A stretch of 64,000 bases of DNA from Gordonia sp. SL306 (GTDB lineage Bacteria > Actinomycetota > Actinomycetes > Mycobacteriales > Mycobacteriaceae). A model generated the notes under the pieces. That model ran no database searches. It was not told where the DNA came from and worked only from the letters and a program-made list of their open reading frames with translations. Shown piece by piece: positions 55,379 through 64,000 of this stretch. The translations under genes and the position numbers were made by a program. Every line of letters begins with the position of its first letter. Position 1 is the stretch's first letter. The stretch is taken from NCBI RefSeq assembly GCF_026625785.1, contig NZ_CP113063.1:4526001-4590000 (forward strand). The letters are read 5' to 3'.

Positions 55379-55442
55379 GGTGCCCATGCGTGGGGACGGG
55401 GCGGACGTCATCGACAGCGGTCCGGGGCGCAGAATGAGGGCA

Positions 55443-55997
55443 ATGACCAGAATCATCGCCGGTGACTCCCGCGGGCGCCGTTTGTCCGTTCCTGACGACG
55501 GTACGCGTCCTACGTCCGATCGGGTCCGGGAAGCCGTCTTCAGCATGATCTCCGCCCGGTTCGATCTCGCGGGTACCCGTGTGCTCGACCTGTATGCGGG
55601 GTCGGGTGCGCTCGCGATCGAAGCGCTCTCTCGCGGCGCCGAGCACGCGACATTGGTGGATTCTCGCCGACGCGCCACCTCGGTGATCAGGGCGAACCTC
55701 GCCACCTGCGAAAAGGCCGGATCAGGTGTGGTGGTCACCCGCGCCGTGGCGTCGTTTCTGTCGACGGCCCCAGCCGGCAGATTCGACCTGATCTTCCTCG
55801 ATCCGCCTTACGACCAGGCGAACGACGAGATGACGGCCGATCTCGCGGCCATCGGGGCCGGGTGGCTGGCCGACGGTGGCATCGTCGTGGTGGAACGGAG
55901 TGCGCGAGCGCCGGTCACCGAGTGGCCGGACGGGATGAGCGTGCTCGTCGAGAAGAACTACGGAGATACCCGCGTGGAGGTGGCCGACCATGAGTGA
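55443..55997 (+). CDS. rsmD: 16S rRNA (guanine966-N2)-methyltransferase
   Basis: 184 residues from ATG 55443 (MTRIIAGDSRGRRLSVP, the usual RsmD opening); ATG 55434 adds three residues. SAM site VLDLYAGSGALAIEALSRGA and catalytic IFLDPPY are present. It methylates G966 of 16S rRNA. Overlaps the next gene by eight bases. coaD is near, a common partner, here with one gene between. Confidence 0.93.
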   Translation: MTRIIAGDSRGRRLSVPDDGTRPTSDRVREAVFSMISARFDLAGTRVLDLYAGSGALAIEALSRGAEHATLVDSRRRATSVIRANLATCEKAGSGVVVTRAVASFLSTAPAGRFDLIFLDPPYDQANDEMTADLAAIGAGWLADGGIVVVERSARAPVTEWPDGMSVLVEKNYGDTRVEVADHE

Positions 55998-57072
55998 ACC
56001 TGTCGACGGCGTCGACCCGATGCAGATCGGGTCGCTGCAGGTCCCGTTGCCGATCTTGTGCGCGCCGATGGCCGGCGGCCCGTCGACGCCCGCACTGGTC
56101 GCCGCGGTGGGCGAAGCGGGCGGACTCGGCTGGCTCCCCGCGGGCTACCTGACCCCCGAAGCGTTGGAGGACCTGGTCACCGACGTCGAGGAGCGGTCCG
56201 CCCGGCCCTACGGCGTGAATCTCTTCCTGTCCGGGACCGAGTCGGGCGACGACACAGACGGTGCCGTGCAGGCCTACGTCGAGGAACTCGCCGGCGAAGC
56301 GGCGCGCTACGGCGTCGCGCCGGGTGAGCCGCGGTTCACCGACGAGCGGGTGGCCGAGAAGCTCGACGTCCTGGCCCGGCACCGGCCCGCGATCATCAGC
56401 TTCACCTTCGGCGACCCGGGTGCCGCGGTCGTCTCACGCGTCCACAACGAACTCGGCGTACCGGTCGCGGTGACCGTGACCTCGGCGACGGAAGCCGTCA
56501 CCGCGGTGGCATCGGGTGCCGACGCGGTGGTGGTACAAGGCATCGAGGCGGGCGGTCACCGCGGATTGTGGTTCGACGATCCGTCCGAACCCGAAGGCGG
56601 ACCGCGCACGTCGACCGCCGACCTCGTTCGGGCGGTCGTCGGGTCGGTCGGTGTCCCGGTGATCGCGGCGGGCGGCATCACCGACGGTGCGACGATCGGA
56701 TCGCTGGTGGAGCTCGGTGCAGTCGGCGCGCAGCTGGGGACCGCGTTCCTGTGCTGTGACGAGGCCGGGACAGCGGCACCGTATCGTCGGGCGCTGCTGG
56801 AAGGACCCTATGTCGACACCGTCGTCACGCGGGCCTTCTCGGGCCGCTCGGCACGGTCGCTGCGAAACGGGTTCACCGAGCGGCATTCCGGAGCGCCGGC
56901 GCGGTATCCACACGTTCATCACGTGACGAAACCGATCCGGTCTGCGGCGACCGCCGCCGGTGAGGCCGACGACATCAATCTGTGGGCGGGGACGAGCTGG
57001 CGGTCGGTGACCGCCGGCCCGGCCGCCGATCTCATGGCTCGGCTGACGGCCGAGTTGACCGCCGGGTCATGA
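55990..57072 (+). CDS. Nitronate monooxygenase-like flavoprotein
   Basis: 360 residues, NMO/2-nitropropane dioxygenase family TIM barrel. PILCAPMAGGPSTPALVAAV at the N-terminus, AVVVQGIEAGGHRG with the FMN-site His and VIAAGGITDGATIG with phosphate-binding glycine are diagnostic. It oxidises alkyl nitronates with FMN; true physiological substrate unknown. It overlaps rsmD and lies before coaD, an insertion relative to the usual rsmD-coaD pair. Confidence 0.9.
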   Translation: MSEPVDGVDPMQIGSLQVPLPILCAPMAGGPSTPALVAAVGEAGGLGWLPAGYLTPEALEDLVTDVEERSARPYGVNLFLSGTESGDDTDGAVQAYVEELAGEAARYGVAPGEPRFTDERVAEKLDVLARHRPAIISFTFGDPGAAVVSRVHNELGVPVAVTVTSATEAVTAVASGADAVVVQGIEAGGHRGLWFDDPSEPEGGPRTSTADLVRAVVGSVGVPVIAAGGITDGATIGSLVELGAVGAQLGTAFLCCDEAGTAAPYRRALLEGPYVDTVVTRAFSGRSARSLRNGFTERHSGAPARYPHVHHVTKPIRSAATAAGEADDINLWAGTSWRSVTAGPAADLMARLTAELTAGS

Positions 57073-57096
57073 CCCGGGCGGTGGTGACCGCTCGCG

Positions 57097-57102
57097 TAGA
57101 TT
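57097..57102 (+). promoter_or_regulatory. -10 box of coaD, leaderless
   Basis: TAGATT ends seven bases before ATG 57110. Confidence 0.6.
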
Positions 57103-57109
57103 TCCGGAT

Positions 57110-57598
57110 ATGACCTCAGCTGTCTTTCCCGGATCCTTCGACCCGTTCACGGTCGGCCACCGCTACATCGTGGAGCGCGCGGCCGCCCGATTCGACTCCC
57201 TGGTGGTCACCGTGGTGGTGAATCCGAACAAGCAGGGCATGTTCGGGGTCGACGAACGCATCGCCCTCATCCGCGAGGACTGTGCCGATCTGCCGAACGT
57301 CCGGGTGGACCGGTGGACCGGACTGCTCGTCGACTACACCCGCAATGAGGGGATCGACACCATCGTGAAGGGTCTGCGCTCGGGCACCGACTTCGACTAC
57401 GAGGTACCGATGGCGCAGATGAACCGCGACCTCACCGATGTGGAGACGATGTTCCTGCTGACCGATCCGCGCTTCGCGCACGTGTCGAGCTCCTTGGTCA
57501 AAGAGGTGGCCAAGCTCGGCGGCGACGTGGTGCCGTTCCTGTCGCCGAGGATTCACGATCGTCTGCAGGCGCGACTGGCGGGGGAGCGCCGCATCTAG
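57110..57598 (+). CDS. coaD: Phosphopantetheine adenylyltransferase
   Basis: 162 residues. FPGSFDPFTVGH (with His17 of the nucleotidyltransferase HxGH-type motif), VVNPNKQGMF and SSSLVKEVAKLGGDV are CoaD signatures. It makes dephospho-CoA from phosphopantetheine and ATP, the penultimate CoA step. Leaderless ATG. Confidence 0.97.
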   Translation: MTSAVFPGSFDPFTVGHRYIVERAAARFDSLVVTVVVNPNKQGMFGVDERIALIREDCADLPNVRVDRWTGLLVDYTRNEGIDTIVKGLRSGTDFDYEVPMAQMNRDLTDVETMFLLTDPRFAHVSSSLVKEVAKLGGDVVPFLSPRIHDRLQARLAGERRI

Positions 57599-57714
57599 CC
57601 TCACCGCTGCGCGACACACCCCTCACGCCTCACTAATCACAGGCACACCATTCGGCACAATAGTCACAGTTGTTTCATTCGCAGACCGAAGGCATACGCC
57701 GGATTGGGGTAGCT

Positions 57715-58542
57715 GTGTACCGGGTTTTTGAAGCGCTCGACGAACTCGTCGCGATTGTCGAGGAAGCGCGAAGCGTCCCGATGACTGCGGGCTGCGTCGT
57801 TCCGCGAGGCGATGTCCTCGAACTCCTCGACGACATCAAGGACTCCATTCCAGGTGAGCTCGACGACGCTCAGGACGTGCTCGATCAGCGCGATTCGCTC
57901 GTCGGCAATGCCCGGGAGCACGCGGAGAACGTGATCAGCAAGGCCGACTCGGAATCCGAGGCGGTGATGGGCCACGCTCGCGCCGAGGCCGACCGCATCC
58001 TCTCCGAGGCCAAGGCGCAGGCCGATCGCATGGTGGACGAGGCCGGCGCCCACGGTAACCAGCTGGTGGACGAGGCCACCGCCGAGGCTCATCGCCTGTC
58101 GACGAGTGCGGCGCGGGAGTTCGACGCCGTCACCGGACGTGCACGGGCCGAAGCGCAGCGGACCATCGACTCGGCCAACAACTCCTACGACAAGTCGGTC
58201 GCCGACGGCATCGCCGAACAGCAGCGACTGGTCTCGGAGGCCGAGGTGGTCGCCGCGTCCAAGTCCGAGGCCGAACGCATCATCGATGCCGCACACGCCG
58301 AGGCCGACCGACTGCGGGGCGACTGCGACATCTACGTCGACGAGAAGCTGGCGCAGTTCGAGGAGATCCTCACGGGCACGCTGCGGTCGGTGAACCGAGG
58401 CCGCCATCAGCTGCGCACGGGTGCAGGCATGCACGACTACGTCGAGTATCCGCGCAGCGTGGACGAGCCGCCGGCACCGCGGGGCGGTGCGTCGTCGAGC
58501 CGGGATGTCGCCGACGAGCAGGGTTCCCGCCTGGCGGTGTGA
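57715..58542 (+). CDS. sepIVA: SepIVA, DivIVA-like septation protein
   Basis: 275 residues from GTG 57715. The N-terminal YRVFEALDELVAIVEEARSVPMTAGCVVPRGDVLELLDDIKD is nearly identical to mycobacterial SepIVA. A long coiled coil with heptads of Ala/Glu/Arg (AEADRILSEAKAQADRMVDEA and similar) follows, then CDIYVDEKLAQFEEIL. Against ~245 residues in M. tuberculosis it has a longer disordered tail (~30 residues, EYPRSVDEPPAPRGG). It acts in septation and polar envelope growth in the cytosol at the membrane. DUF177 and rnc follow, as in Rv2927c-Rv2925c. Confidence 0.93.
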   Translation: MYRVFEALDELVAIVEEARSVPMTAGCVVPRGDVLELLDDIKDSIPGELDDAQDVLDQRDSLVGNAREHAENVISKADSESEAVMGHARAEADRILSEAKAQADRMVDEAGAHGNQLVDEATAEAHRLSTSAAREFDAVTGRARAEAQRTIDSANNSYDKSVADGIAEQQRLVSEAEVVAASKSEAERIIDAAHAEADRLRGDCDIYVDEKLAQFEEILTGTLRSVNRGRHQLRTGAGMHDYVEYPRSVDEPPAPRGGASSSRDVADEQGSRLAV

Positions 58543-58606
58543 GGCGATCGGCCCCTGCCACGGGTGATTCGAGCGGATGTCGTTCGAACACCCCGCAGGT
58601 CGGGCG

Positions 58607-58612
58607 TATCGT
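58607..58612 (+). promoter_or_regulatory. -10 box of the DUF177 gene, leaderless
   Basis: TATCGT ends six bases before GTG 58619 and fixes that start against in-frame upstream codons. Confidence 0.6.
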
Positions 58613-58618
58613 GCAACT

Positions 58619-59305
58619 GTGTCTGAACATGCAATGAGCCGCGGAACCGCCGCGGGCGAGTCGGTGTCACCTGCCGATCCGCGCGGCGGCCCCGAAAGGC
58701 GGACGCCCGACTCGGCAGCAGCCGTCCGTGATCCCTTCGTGCTCGACATCCGGTCCCTCGGCCGCCGGCCGGGAACGATGTCTGAGGTACACCGCACCGC
58801 CATCGCCCCCGAGCGTCTCGGCGTCGATATGATCGCGATCCCCGAGAACTCCGAGGTCGACCTCGATCTGCGACTGGAATCGGTCAGCGAAGGCGTGCTG
58901 GTGACCGGGACCGTGAGCGGTGAAACCCAGGGGCAGTGCTCGCGCTGTCTGGAACCGGTCGACGGCACCGTCACGGTCTTCCTCACCGAACTGTTCGCCT
59001 ATCCCGACAGTGAGACGGAACAGACCACCGACGCCGAGGACATTCACCGCATCTCCGACGACCGCGTCGATCTGGAGCAATCGATCATCGACGCCGTCGC
59101 GCTCGAGCTCCCGATGTCGCCGCTCTGCTCGCAGGATTGCGAAGGGCTGTGTCCGGAGTGCGGCGTCCGGCTCGCGGTCGCCGAACCCGGGCACGCCCAC
59201 GACGTCATCGACCCGCGCTGGGCGGCGCTGCGGGACAAATTCGGTGCCACGGAGGAAGCGTCCCCGAACGCATCGGGACGTCCGGACGATCAGGGTGGTG
59301 ACTGA
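58619..59305 (+). CDS. DUF177 (YceD-like) metal-binding protein
   Basis: 228 residues from GTG 58619. FVLDIRSLGRRPGTM and the cysteine patterns CSRCLEPV and CSQDCEGLCPECG mark YceD/DUF177. In many bacteria and plants this family acts in 23S rRNA accumulation and lies beside rpmF; here rpmF is absent and rnc follows 6 bp later, as in mycobacteria. Soluble. Confidence 0.9.
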   Translation: MSEHAMSRGTAAGESVSPADPRGGPERRTPDSAAAVRDPFVLDIRSLGRRPGTMSEVHRTAIAPERLGVDMIAIPENSEVDLDLRLESVSEGVLVTGTVSGETQGQCSRCLEPVDGTVTVFLTELFAYPDSETEQTTDAEDIHRISDDRVDLEQSIIDAVALELPMSPLCSQDCEGLCPECGVRLAVAEPGHAHDVIDPRWAALRDKFGATEEASPNASGRPDDQGGD

Positions 59306-59311
59306 GCCGTC

Positions 59312-60067
59312 GTGGCCGAAGGACAAGGCGCGACCGACGAGTCGACGCGGACCGAGACCACCGACGGCGGGTTCGGGGATCTGCTCACCGCCGTACGCGG
59401 AGAGTTGTCTCCGCCGATGCTCACCCTCGCATTGACCCACCGTTCCTACGCATACGAGAACGGGGGACTGCCAACCAACGAGCGCCTGGAGTTCCTGGGC
59501 GACTCGGTGCTCGGTGTGGTGATCACCGAGCGTCTCTACCTTCGATATCCGGACAAATCCGAGGGTGAGCTGGCCAAGATCCGGGCGAGCGTGGTCAACA
59601 TGCATGCGCTCGCGGACGTGGCCCGCGGTCTCGGCCCGGGTGGTCTCGGGCGCCATCTCTACCTCGGGCGGGGTGAGGAGATGACCGGTGGCCGCGACAA
59701 GGACAGCATCCTCGCCGACGGCCTGGAGTCGTTACTCGGTGCGCTGTACCTGGAGCACGGACTGGCCGAATGCCAGACCATCATCCTGGGTCTGTTCGAC
59801 GAGATTATCGGGCACGCAGGTCATCTCGGGGCTGGGCTGGATTGGAAGACCTCGTTGCAGGAACTCTCCGCCGAACACGGATTCGGTCCGCCGCACTACC
59901 AGATCTCCTCGACCGGTCCCGACCACAACAAGGAATTCACCGCGACCGCGATGATCGCCGGGGAAGGACTCGGCGAGGGCAGTGGTCGGACCAAGAAAGA
60001 GGCCGAGCAGAAGGCAGCGGCCCTGGCCTGGCAGGTGCTGACCGACCGCGCCGCGGCCGCGAACTGA
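59312..60067 (+). CDS. rnc: Ribonuclease III
   Basis: 251 residues. Signature [12 protein letters not shown] (56-67) with catalytic Asp/Glu, second acidic pair in [15 protein letters not shown], and a C-terminal double-stranded-RNA-binding domain ([13 protein letters not shown] ... [18 protein letters not shown]). It cuts rRNA precursors and structured mRNA. GTG start seven bases after the DUF177 stop; mutM follows after 13 bp. Confidence 0.96.
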   Translation: MAEGQGATDESTRTETTDGGFGDLLTAVRGELSPPMLTLALTHRSYAYENGGLPTNERLEFLGDSVLGVVITERLYLRYPDKSEGELAKIRASVVNMHALADVARGLGPGGLGRHLYLGRGEEMTGGRDKDSILADGLESLLGALYLEHGLAECQTIILGLFDEIIGHAGHLGAGLDWKTSLQELSAEHGFGPPHYQISSTGPDHNKEFTATAMIAGEGLGEGSGRTKKEAEQKAAALAWQVLTDRAAAAN

Positions 60068-60080
60068 TCGGCGGAGCCCC

Positions 60081-61052
60081 GTGCCCGAGCTACCCGAGGT
60101 CGAGACAGTTCGGCGTGGCCTCGCCGACCATGTCGCCGGCAGGCAGATCGTCGCCGTCGAGGTGCTGCACCCACGATCGGTGCGGCGTCACCTCGGGGGT
60201 GGCGCGGACCTCGCCGGACGTCTGATGGGAAAGACCGTGACCGGCGCCCACCGACGCGGAAAATATCTCTGGCTCGACCTCGGTGACGACACCGACGGAT
60301 TTCCGGTCGTCGTCCACCTGGGCATGAGCGGTCAGATGTTGATCACCGAGGCCGGGGTCCCGGACCACGTGCATCTGCGGATCCGTGCCACTCTCGACGA
60401 CGGCAACGAGCTGCGATTCGTGGACCAACGGACCTTCGGCGGTTGGCATGTCGACGAATACCTGGGGCCCCCGGTCGCCGACGGGGGCTCGCTGCCCGAG
60501 TCGATCGCGCACATCGCACCCGACCCATTCGACCCGGCATTCGATGCGGCAGCCGTCGTCGTCGCCATCAGAGCCCGGCACTCGGAGATCAAACGAGTGC
60601 TCCTGGACCAGACGGTGATCTCCGGGGTCGGCAACATCTACGCCGACGAGGCGTTGTGGCGCAGTCGGATTCACGGCACGAGGATGGCAGATCGATTGAG
60701 CCGGGCCAAGATCGCCGATCTGGTCGGCTCCGTGACCGACGTGATGGGCGAGGCCCTCGTGGTCGGCGGGACGTCGTTCGACTCGTTGTACGTGAACGTC
60801 AACGGGCAGTCGGGGTACTTCGAACGATCGCTCAATGCGTACGGGCGCGAAGGACTGCCGTGCCGGCGCTGTGGTGCGATCATGCGCCGCGAGCAGTTCA
60901 TGAACCGCAGCTCGTACTACTGCCCGAAGTGTCAGCGGCGCGAATCGAGCCGGAAGCAATCCGGGTCCGTGCGTGTTGTGAGTTCAGCAGAGATCGCAAC
61001 GAAGCGGATCACCGGCCGTACCCGAGGAAAAGGATCGAATCAGCGACCATGA
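60081..61052 (+). CDS. mutM: Formamidopyrimidine-DNA glycosylase
   Basis: 323 residues. After Met removal the N-terminus is Pro-Glu-Leu-Pro-Glu, catalytic for Fpg; Lys in [12 protein letters not shown]2[23 protein letters not shown] and zinc finger CRRC...CPKC follow. It excises 8-oxoguanine and FapyG. A ~35-residue basic tail extends past the zinc finger, longer than usual. Its stop overlaps the OsmC gene start (ATGA). Confidence 0.95.
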   Translation: MPELPEVETVRRGLADHVAGRQIVAVEVLHPRSVRRHLGGGADLAGRLMGKTVTGAHRRGKYLWLDLGDDTDGFPVVVHLGMSGQMLITEAGVPDHVHLRIRATLDDGNELRFVDQRTFGGWHVDEYLGPPVADGGSLPESIAHIAPDPFDPAFDAAAVVVAIRARHSEIKRVLLDQTVISGVGNIYADEALWRSRIHGTRMADRLSRAKIADLVGSVTDVMGEALVVGGTSFDSLYVNVNGQSGYFERSLNAYGREGLPCRRCGAIMRREQFMNRSSYYCPKCQRRESSRKQSGSVRVVSSAEIATKRITGRTRGKGSNQRP

Positions 61053-61516
61053 CGACCGATCAGCAGACCACGCAGACAGCGGCCGACGGCCAGGCGGCAC
61101 ACCATCCCCACACCGATCTGTGGGTCGAACGCACCGGCACCCGCCGCTACAAGGGGCGGAGCTCTCGGGGTGCCGAGGTCCTGATCGGTTCCGAGGACGT
61201 CGAGGGCGTGTTCACCCCAGGGGAACTGCTCAAGATCGCGCTGGCCGCCTGTACCGGTATGTCGTCGGACCGGCCGTTGTCCCGGCGGCTCGGTGACGAC
61301 TACGACGCCACCGTCCGGGTCAGCGGCGCGGCCGACCGCGAGAACGAGCGGTACCCGGTCCTCGACGAAGTCCTCGAGGTCGACCTGTCCGAACTCGACG
61401 ACGCCGCCGCCGAGCGGCTGCTCGTGGTGGTCGAGCGTGCGATCGACGCGGTCTGCACGGTCGGGCGCACGATCAAGGCCGGTGCCACGGTGAACCTCGC
61501 GATCGAGACCGACTGA
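61049..61516 (+). CDS. OsmC-family protein
   Basis: 155 residues from ATG 61049. [22 protein letters not shown] contains the conserved OsmC cysteine, but the second catalytic Cys appears only in [13 protein letters not shown], the usual spacing. OsmC/Ohr proteins reduce organic peroxides with thiols. Coupled to mutM (ATGA) and 3 bp from acyP, as in Rv2924c-Rv2923c-Rv2922A. A longer frame reads upstream inside mutM but is not real. Confidence 0.9.
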   Translation: MTTDQQTTQTAADGQAAHHPHTDLWVERTGTRRYKGRSSRGAEVLIGSEDVEGVFTPGELLKIALAACTGMSSDRPLSRRLGDDYDATVRVSGAADRENERYPVLDEVLEVDLSELDDAAAERLLVVVERAIDAVCTVGRTIKAGATVNLAIETD

Positions 61517-61519
61517 GCC

Positions 61520-61804
61520 ATGCCCGACAACGGGGACGTCCGGCTCACCGCGTATGTGCACGGGTACGTCCAGGGCGTCGGGTTCCGATGGTGGACGCGC
61601 TCCCGGGCGCTCGAGCTGGGACTCGTCGGGTATGCCGCCAACCTGGCCGACGGCCGCGTGCTGGTGGTCGCGGAAGGGCCTCGGAACGCGGCCGAGGCGC
61701 TGCTGGCCGCGCTGCGGTCGGGCGAGACCGCGGGTTCGGTCGACCTCGTCGTCGAGCGGTTCGACGCCGCACGCGGCGATCTGAGCGGCTTCGTCGAGCG
61801 GTGA
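61520..61804 (+). CDS. acyP: Acylphosphatase
   Basis: 94 residues. VHGYVQGVGFRWWTRSRA with catalytic Arg23 and Asn41 in YAANLADGRV. It hydrolyses acyl phosphates such as carbamoyl phosphate. Last of the mutM-osmC-acyP run; smc follows with its own promoter-like box. Confidence 0.95.
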   Translation: MPDNGDVRLTAYVHGYVQGVGFRWWTRSRALELGLVGYAANLADGRVLVVAEGPRNAAEALLAALRSGETAGSVDLVVERFDAARGDLSGFVER

Positions 61805-61887
61805 CCCTCGCCGATTGTGGCCGCACGAGGCGCGGGAGGGACGTGCTCGCCACCGCGTGGTGACCGTGATCAGGCCACGATGGTGAG

Positions 61888-61893
61888 TATTCT
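61888..61893 (+). promoter_or_regulatory. Possible -10 box of smc
   Basis: TATTCT ends eight bases before GTG 61902; -35 unclear. Confidence 0.35.
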
Positions 61894-61901
61894 GTACCGT
61901 C

Positions 61902-64000
61902 GTGCACCTCAAAAGCCTCACCCTGAAGGGCTTCAAGTCGTTTGCGTCGTCGACGACGCTGCGATTCGAGCCGGGTATCACCTGTGTGGTGGGGCCCAAC
62001 GGGTCGGGCAAGTCCAACGTCGTCGACGCGCTGACCTGGGTGATGGGTGAGCAGGGCGCCAAGGCGCTGCGCGGCGGCAAGATGGAAGATGTCATCTTTG
62101 CGGGCACCTCCGGACGGCCGCCCCTCGGTCGCGCCGAGGTGACCCTGACCATCGACAACTCCGACGGCGCACTGCCCATCGAGTACTCCGAGGTCTCCAT
62201 CACGCGGCGGATGTTCCGCGACGGGGCGGGCGAGTACGAGATCAACGGGAACTCCTGCCGGCTGATGGACGTGCAGGAGTTGCTGAGTGACTCGGGTATC
62301 GGCCGGGAGATGCACGTCATCGTCGGACAGGGCAGGCTCGCGGCCATCCTCGAGTCACGACCCGAGGATCGGCGGGCGTTCATCGAGGAGGCGGCGGGCG
62401 TCCTCAAACACCGCAAGCGGAAAGAGAAGGCGGTCCGCAAGCTCGACGGGATGCAGGCCAACCTGGCCCGCCTGACCGACCTGACCGCAGAGCTCCGACG
62501 TCAGCTCAAACCACTGGGACGGCAGGCCGAGGTGGCGCGCCGGGCGCAGACGGTGCAGGCAGACCTCCGCGACGCGCGTCTGCGGCTGGCCGCCGACGAT
62601 CTGGTCACCCGCCGTTCCGAGATGGCCGAGCACACGGCGGTCGAGGACGAGGTCCGGCACCAACAGGACGAGGTGACCGCCGCACTCGACCATGTCACCG
62701 CCGAACTCGCCGAACACGAACGCCACCTCGGGGAGGTGGCGCCTGCCGCCACCGCCGCCGCCCAGACCTGGTTCCGGTTGTCCGCACTCGCCGAGCGGGT
62801 GGACGCGACGTGCCGGGTGGCGGCCGAGCGCAGCCGCTACCTGAGCGAGCCGTCGAGCGCGCCGGGTGGCCCCGATCCCGACGAACTCGAACGCGAGGCT
62901 GAGGAAGCGGCACTGACCGAGGCCGAACTCGACGGCACGGTGGGTGCCGCGGCAGAGTATCTGGACGCCGCTAAGGCAGAACTGTCCCGATCCGAGCAGG
63001 TGGCAGCCGACGCCGAACAGGCGCACATGGCGGCGGTTCGGGCCATCGCCGACCGCCGAGAGGGACTCGCCCGCCTCGAAGGGCAGGTCGCCAACCTGCG
63101 GACCAAGTCGGAGTCGGTCGACGCCGAGACGGCACGCCTCACCAGCGCGATCGCCGCGGCGAACCAGCGCGCCGAAGCGGCTCAGGCCCAGCAGGACTCG
63201 ATGGCCGAGACGCTGGGGGAGTACGAGGCCGCCGAGCACGGACTCGACGAGCATCACGAACGGTCGGTCACGGCGCTGAACCAGGCCAACGAGCGGGTGG
63301 CGTCGCTGCAGGCCGGGCAACGTGAGACCGAGCAGCGGATCGCGTCGCTGTCCGCGCGGATCGAGGCACTCGAGGTCGGACTCGAACGCAACGACGGCGG
63401 TGCCTGGCTCCTAGACAACGCCCCCGACGGGCTGGTCGCACCGATGTCGGAACTGCTCACCGTCGACGCCGGATATGAGACGGCGATCGCCGGTGCCCTC
63501 GGGCCTGCGGTCGACGCAATCGCCACCGTGGACGCGATCGCTGCGGTCCGGGCGCTCGCCGCGCTGAAATCCGGCGACGGTGGTCGTGCCGCGCTGATCC
63601 TCGGCGGCCTGCCCGACGCCGCGGCCCGGACCGACATCGACCTGCCCGACGGTGCCCGCTGGGCGTCCTCGGTGGTGACCTGCCGGCCGTCGGTCCGCGG
63701 GGCCGTCGAGCATGTCCTGGCCGACACGGTCCTGGTGGACACCGCCGAGCAGGGTCTCGACATCGCGCAGCGGCACCGTGTCCGGACGGTCACCCTCGAC
63801 GGCGACCGGATCGGTCCGGGATCCATCGAGGGCGGCTCGTCGCACCGGCCGTCGACGCTCGAGGTCCAGTCGGCCATCGATGCGGCGACCTCCGAACTGG
63901 CCGGGGCCCGACGTCGGCTCGAGGAGATCGAGGCCGCCCTCGACGGCGCGATGTCCGCGCAGGTGGGCCGACGCGAATCGGCCGAAGAGGCGTTGGCCGC
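61902..64000 (+). CDS. smc: Chromosome segregation ATPase Smc, N-terminal part
   Basis: The gene runs off the right edge after 699 codons without a stop. [18 protein letters not shown] begins the head; Walker A is GPNGSGKS (31-38), followed by the Q-loop region and [21 protein letters not shown] long coiled coil of Glu/Ala/Arg heptads runs from ~170 to ~500. Then comes the hinge ([26 protein letters not shown] to [18 protein letters not shown], ~500-640) and the second coil. With ScpA/ScpB it compacts and segregates the chromosome. Expected full length ~1,190 residues. Start GTG 61902. Confidence 0.96.
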   Translation, partial: MHLKSLTLKGFKSFASSTTLRFEPGITCVVGPNGSGKSNVVDALTWVMGEQGAKALRGGKMEDVIFAGTSGRPPLGRAEVTLTIDNSDGALPIEYSEVSITRRMFRDGAGEYEINGNSCRLMDVQELLSDSGIGREMHVIVGQGRLAAILESRPEDRRAFIEEAAGVLKHRKRKEKAVRKLDGMQANLARLTDLTAELRRQLKPLGRQAEVARRAQTVQADLRDARLRLAADDLVTRRSEMAEHTAVEDEVRHQQDEVTAALDHVTAELAEHERHLGEVAPAATAAAQTWFRLSALAERVDATCRVAAERSRYLSEPSSAPGGPDPDELEREAEEAALTEAELDGTVGAAAEYLDAAKAELSRSEQVAADAEQAHMAAVRAIADRREGLARLEGQVANLRTKSESVDAETARLTSAIAAANQRAEAAQAQQDSMAETLGEYEAAEHGLDEHHERSVTALNQANERVASLQAGQRETEQRIASLSARIEALEVGLERNDGGAWLLDNAPDGLVAPMSELLTVDAGYETAIAGALGPAVDAIATVDAIAAVRALAALKSGDGGRAALILGGLPDAAARTDIDLPDGARWASSVVTCRPSVRGAVEHVLADTVLVDTAEQGLDIAQRHRVRTVTLDGDRIGPGSIEGGSSHRPSTLEVQSAIDAATSELAGARRRLEEIEAALDGAMSAQVGRRESAEEALA

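Noticed and set aside
1..64000. Prophage, insertion sequence, integron or defence island
   Set aside because: No transposase, integrase, terminal repeats or known defence genes were seen; the HNH nuclease and HigA-like gene lie in conserved chromosomal context.

Overview
The window is high-GC DNA from an actinobacterium of the order Mycobacteriales; a Gordonia-like genome is my best guess. The evidence is gene content and order: an SSB-like protein, EttA and the ~1,600-residue NAD-glutamate dehydrogenase; GlbO; PepN next to a SigH-type mycothiol-dependent reductase; RpiB and Nei2; Tig-ClpP1-ClpP2-ClpX; ValS-FolC-DUF4233-Ndk-RNase E-L21-L27-Obg-ProB; and RsmD, CoaD, SepIVA, DUF177, RNase III, MutM, OsmC, AcyP, Smc. 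From memory, this order parallels two separate M. tuberculosis stretches (about Rv2478c to Rv2439c and about Rv2966c to Rv2922c). Many genes start GTG, and many have a TANNNT -10 box 5-8 bases before the start codon, meaning leaderless transcripts.

Layout. 1-11.8 kb: end of a CtaG/CopD-type protein, SSB-like protein, orphan HigA-like regulator, EttA, giant NAD-glutamate dehydrogenase, a frameshifted molybdopterin oxidoreductase, a hotdog thioesterase and a conserved hypothetical protein. 11.8-16.3 kb: a GH13 alpha-glucosidase with a 176-residue acidic extension, GlbO, an HNH nuclease and two small conserved genes possibly linked to cytochrome oxidase. 16.3-20.1 kb: dicarboxylate symporter with a divergent CitA/DcuS-type two-component system. 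20.1-30.4 kb: PepN, mycothiol-dependent reductase, M48 protease, RpiB, Nei2, a 44-residue protein, a GYSQG alpha/beta hydrolase, an eroded transhydrogenase remnant, an L,D-transpeptidase, a secreted lipase and a zinc-ribbon protein. 30.5-35.6 kb: tRNA-Gly, tRNA-Pro and the Tig/Clp proteostasis cluster. 35.6-38.7 kb: YdeP-type molybdoenzyme divergent from MobA. 38.7-51.9 kb: translation, folate, nucleotide and RNA-decay housekeeping genes. 51.9-55.3 kb: sirtuin and the ectoine operon. 55.4-64 kb: rRNA methylation, CoA synthesis, septation, RNase III, DNA repair and the start of smc.

Functionally this is mostly core chromosome. I see no CRISPR array, prophage, insertion sequence or obvious defence island. 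The points of interest are regulatory and evolutionary: a 22-bp divergent leaderless promoter pair, a SigH-type promoter, two CRP-like sites, a perfect 21-bp palindrome at the dicarboxylate locus, a ClgR-like box before clpP1, acidic extensions on AglA and FolC, two decaying genes and two small proteins that are easy to miss.
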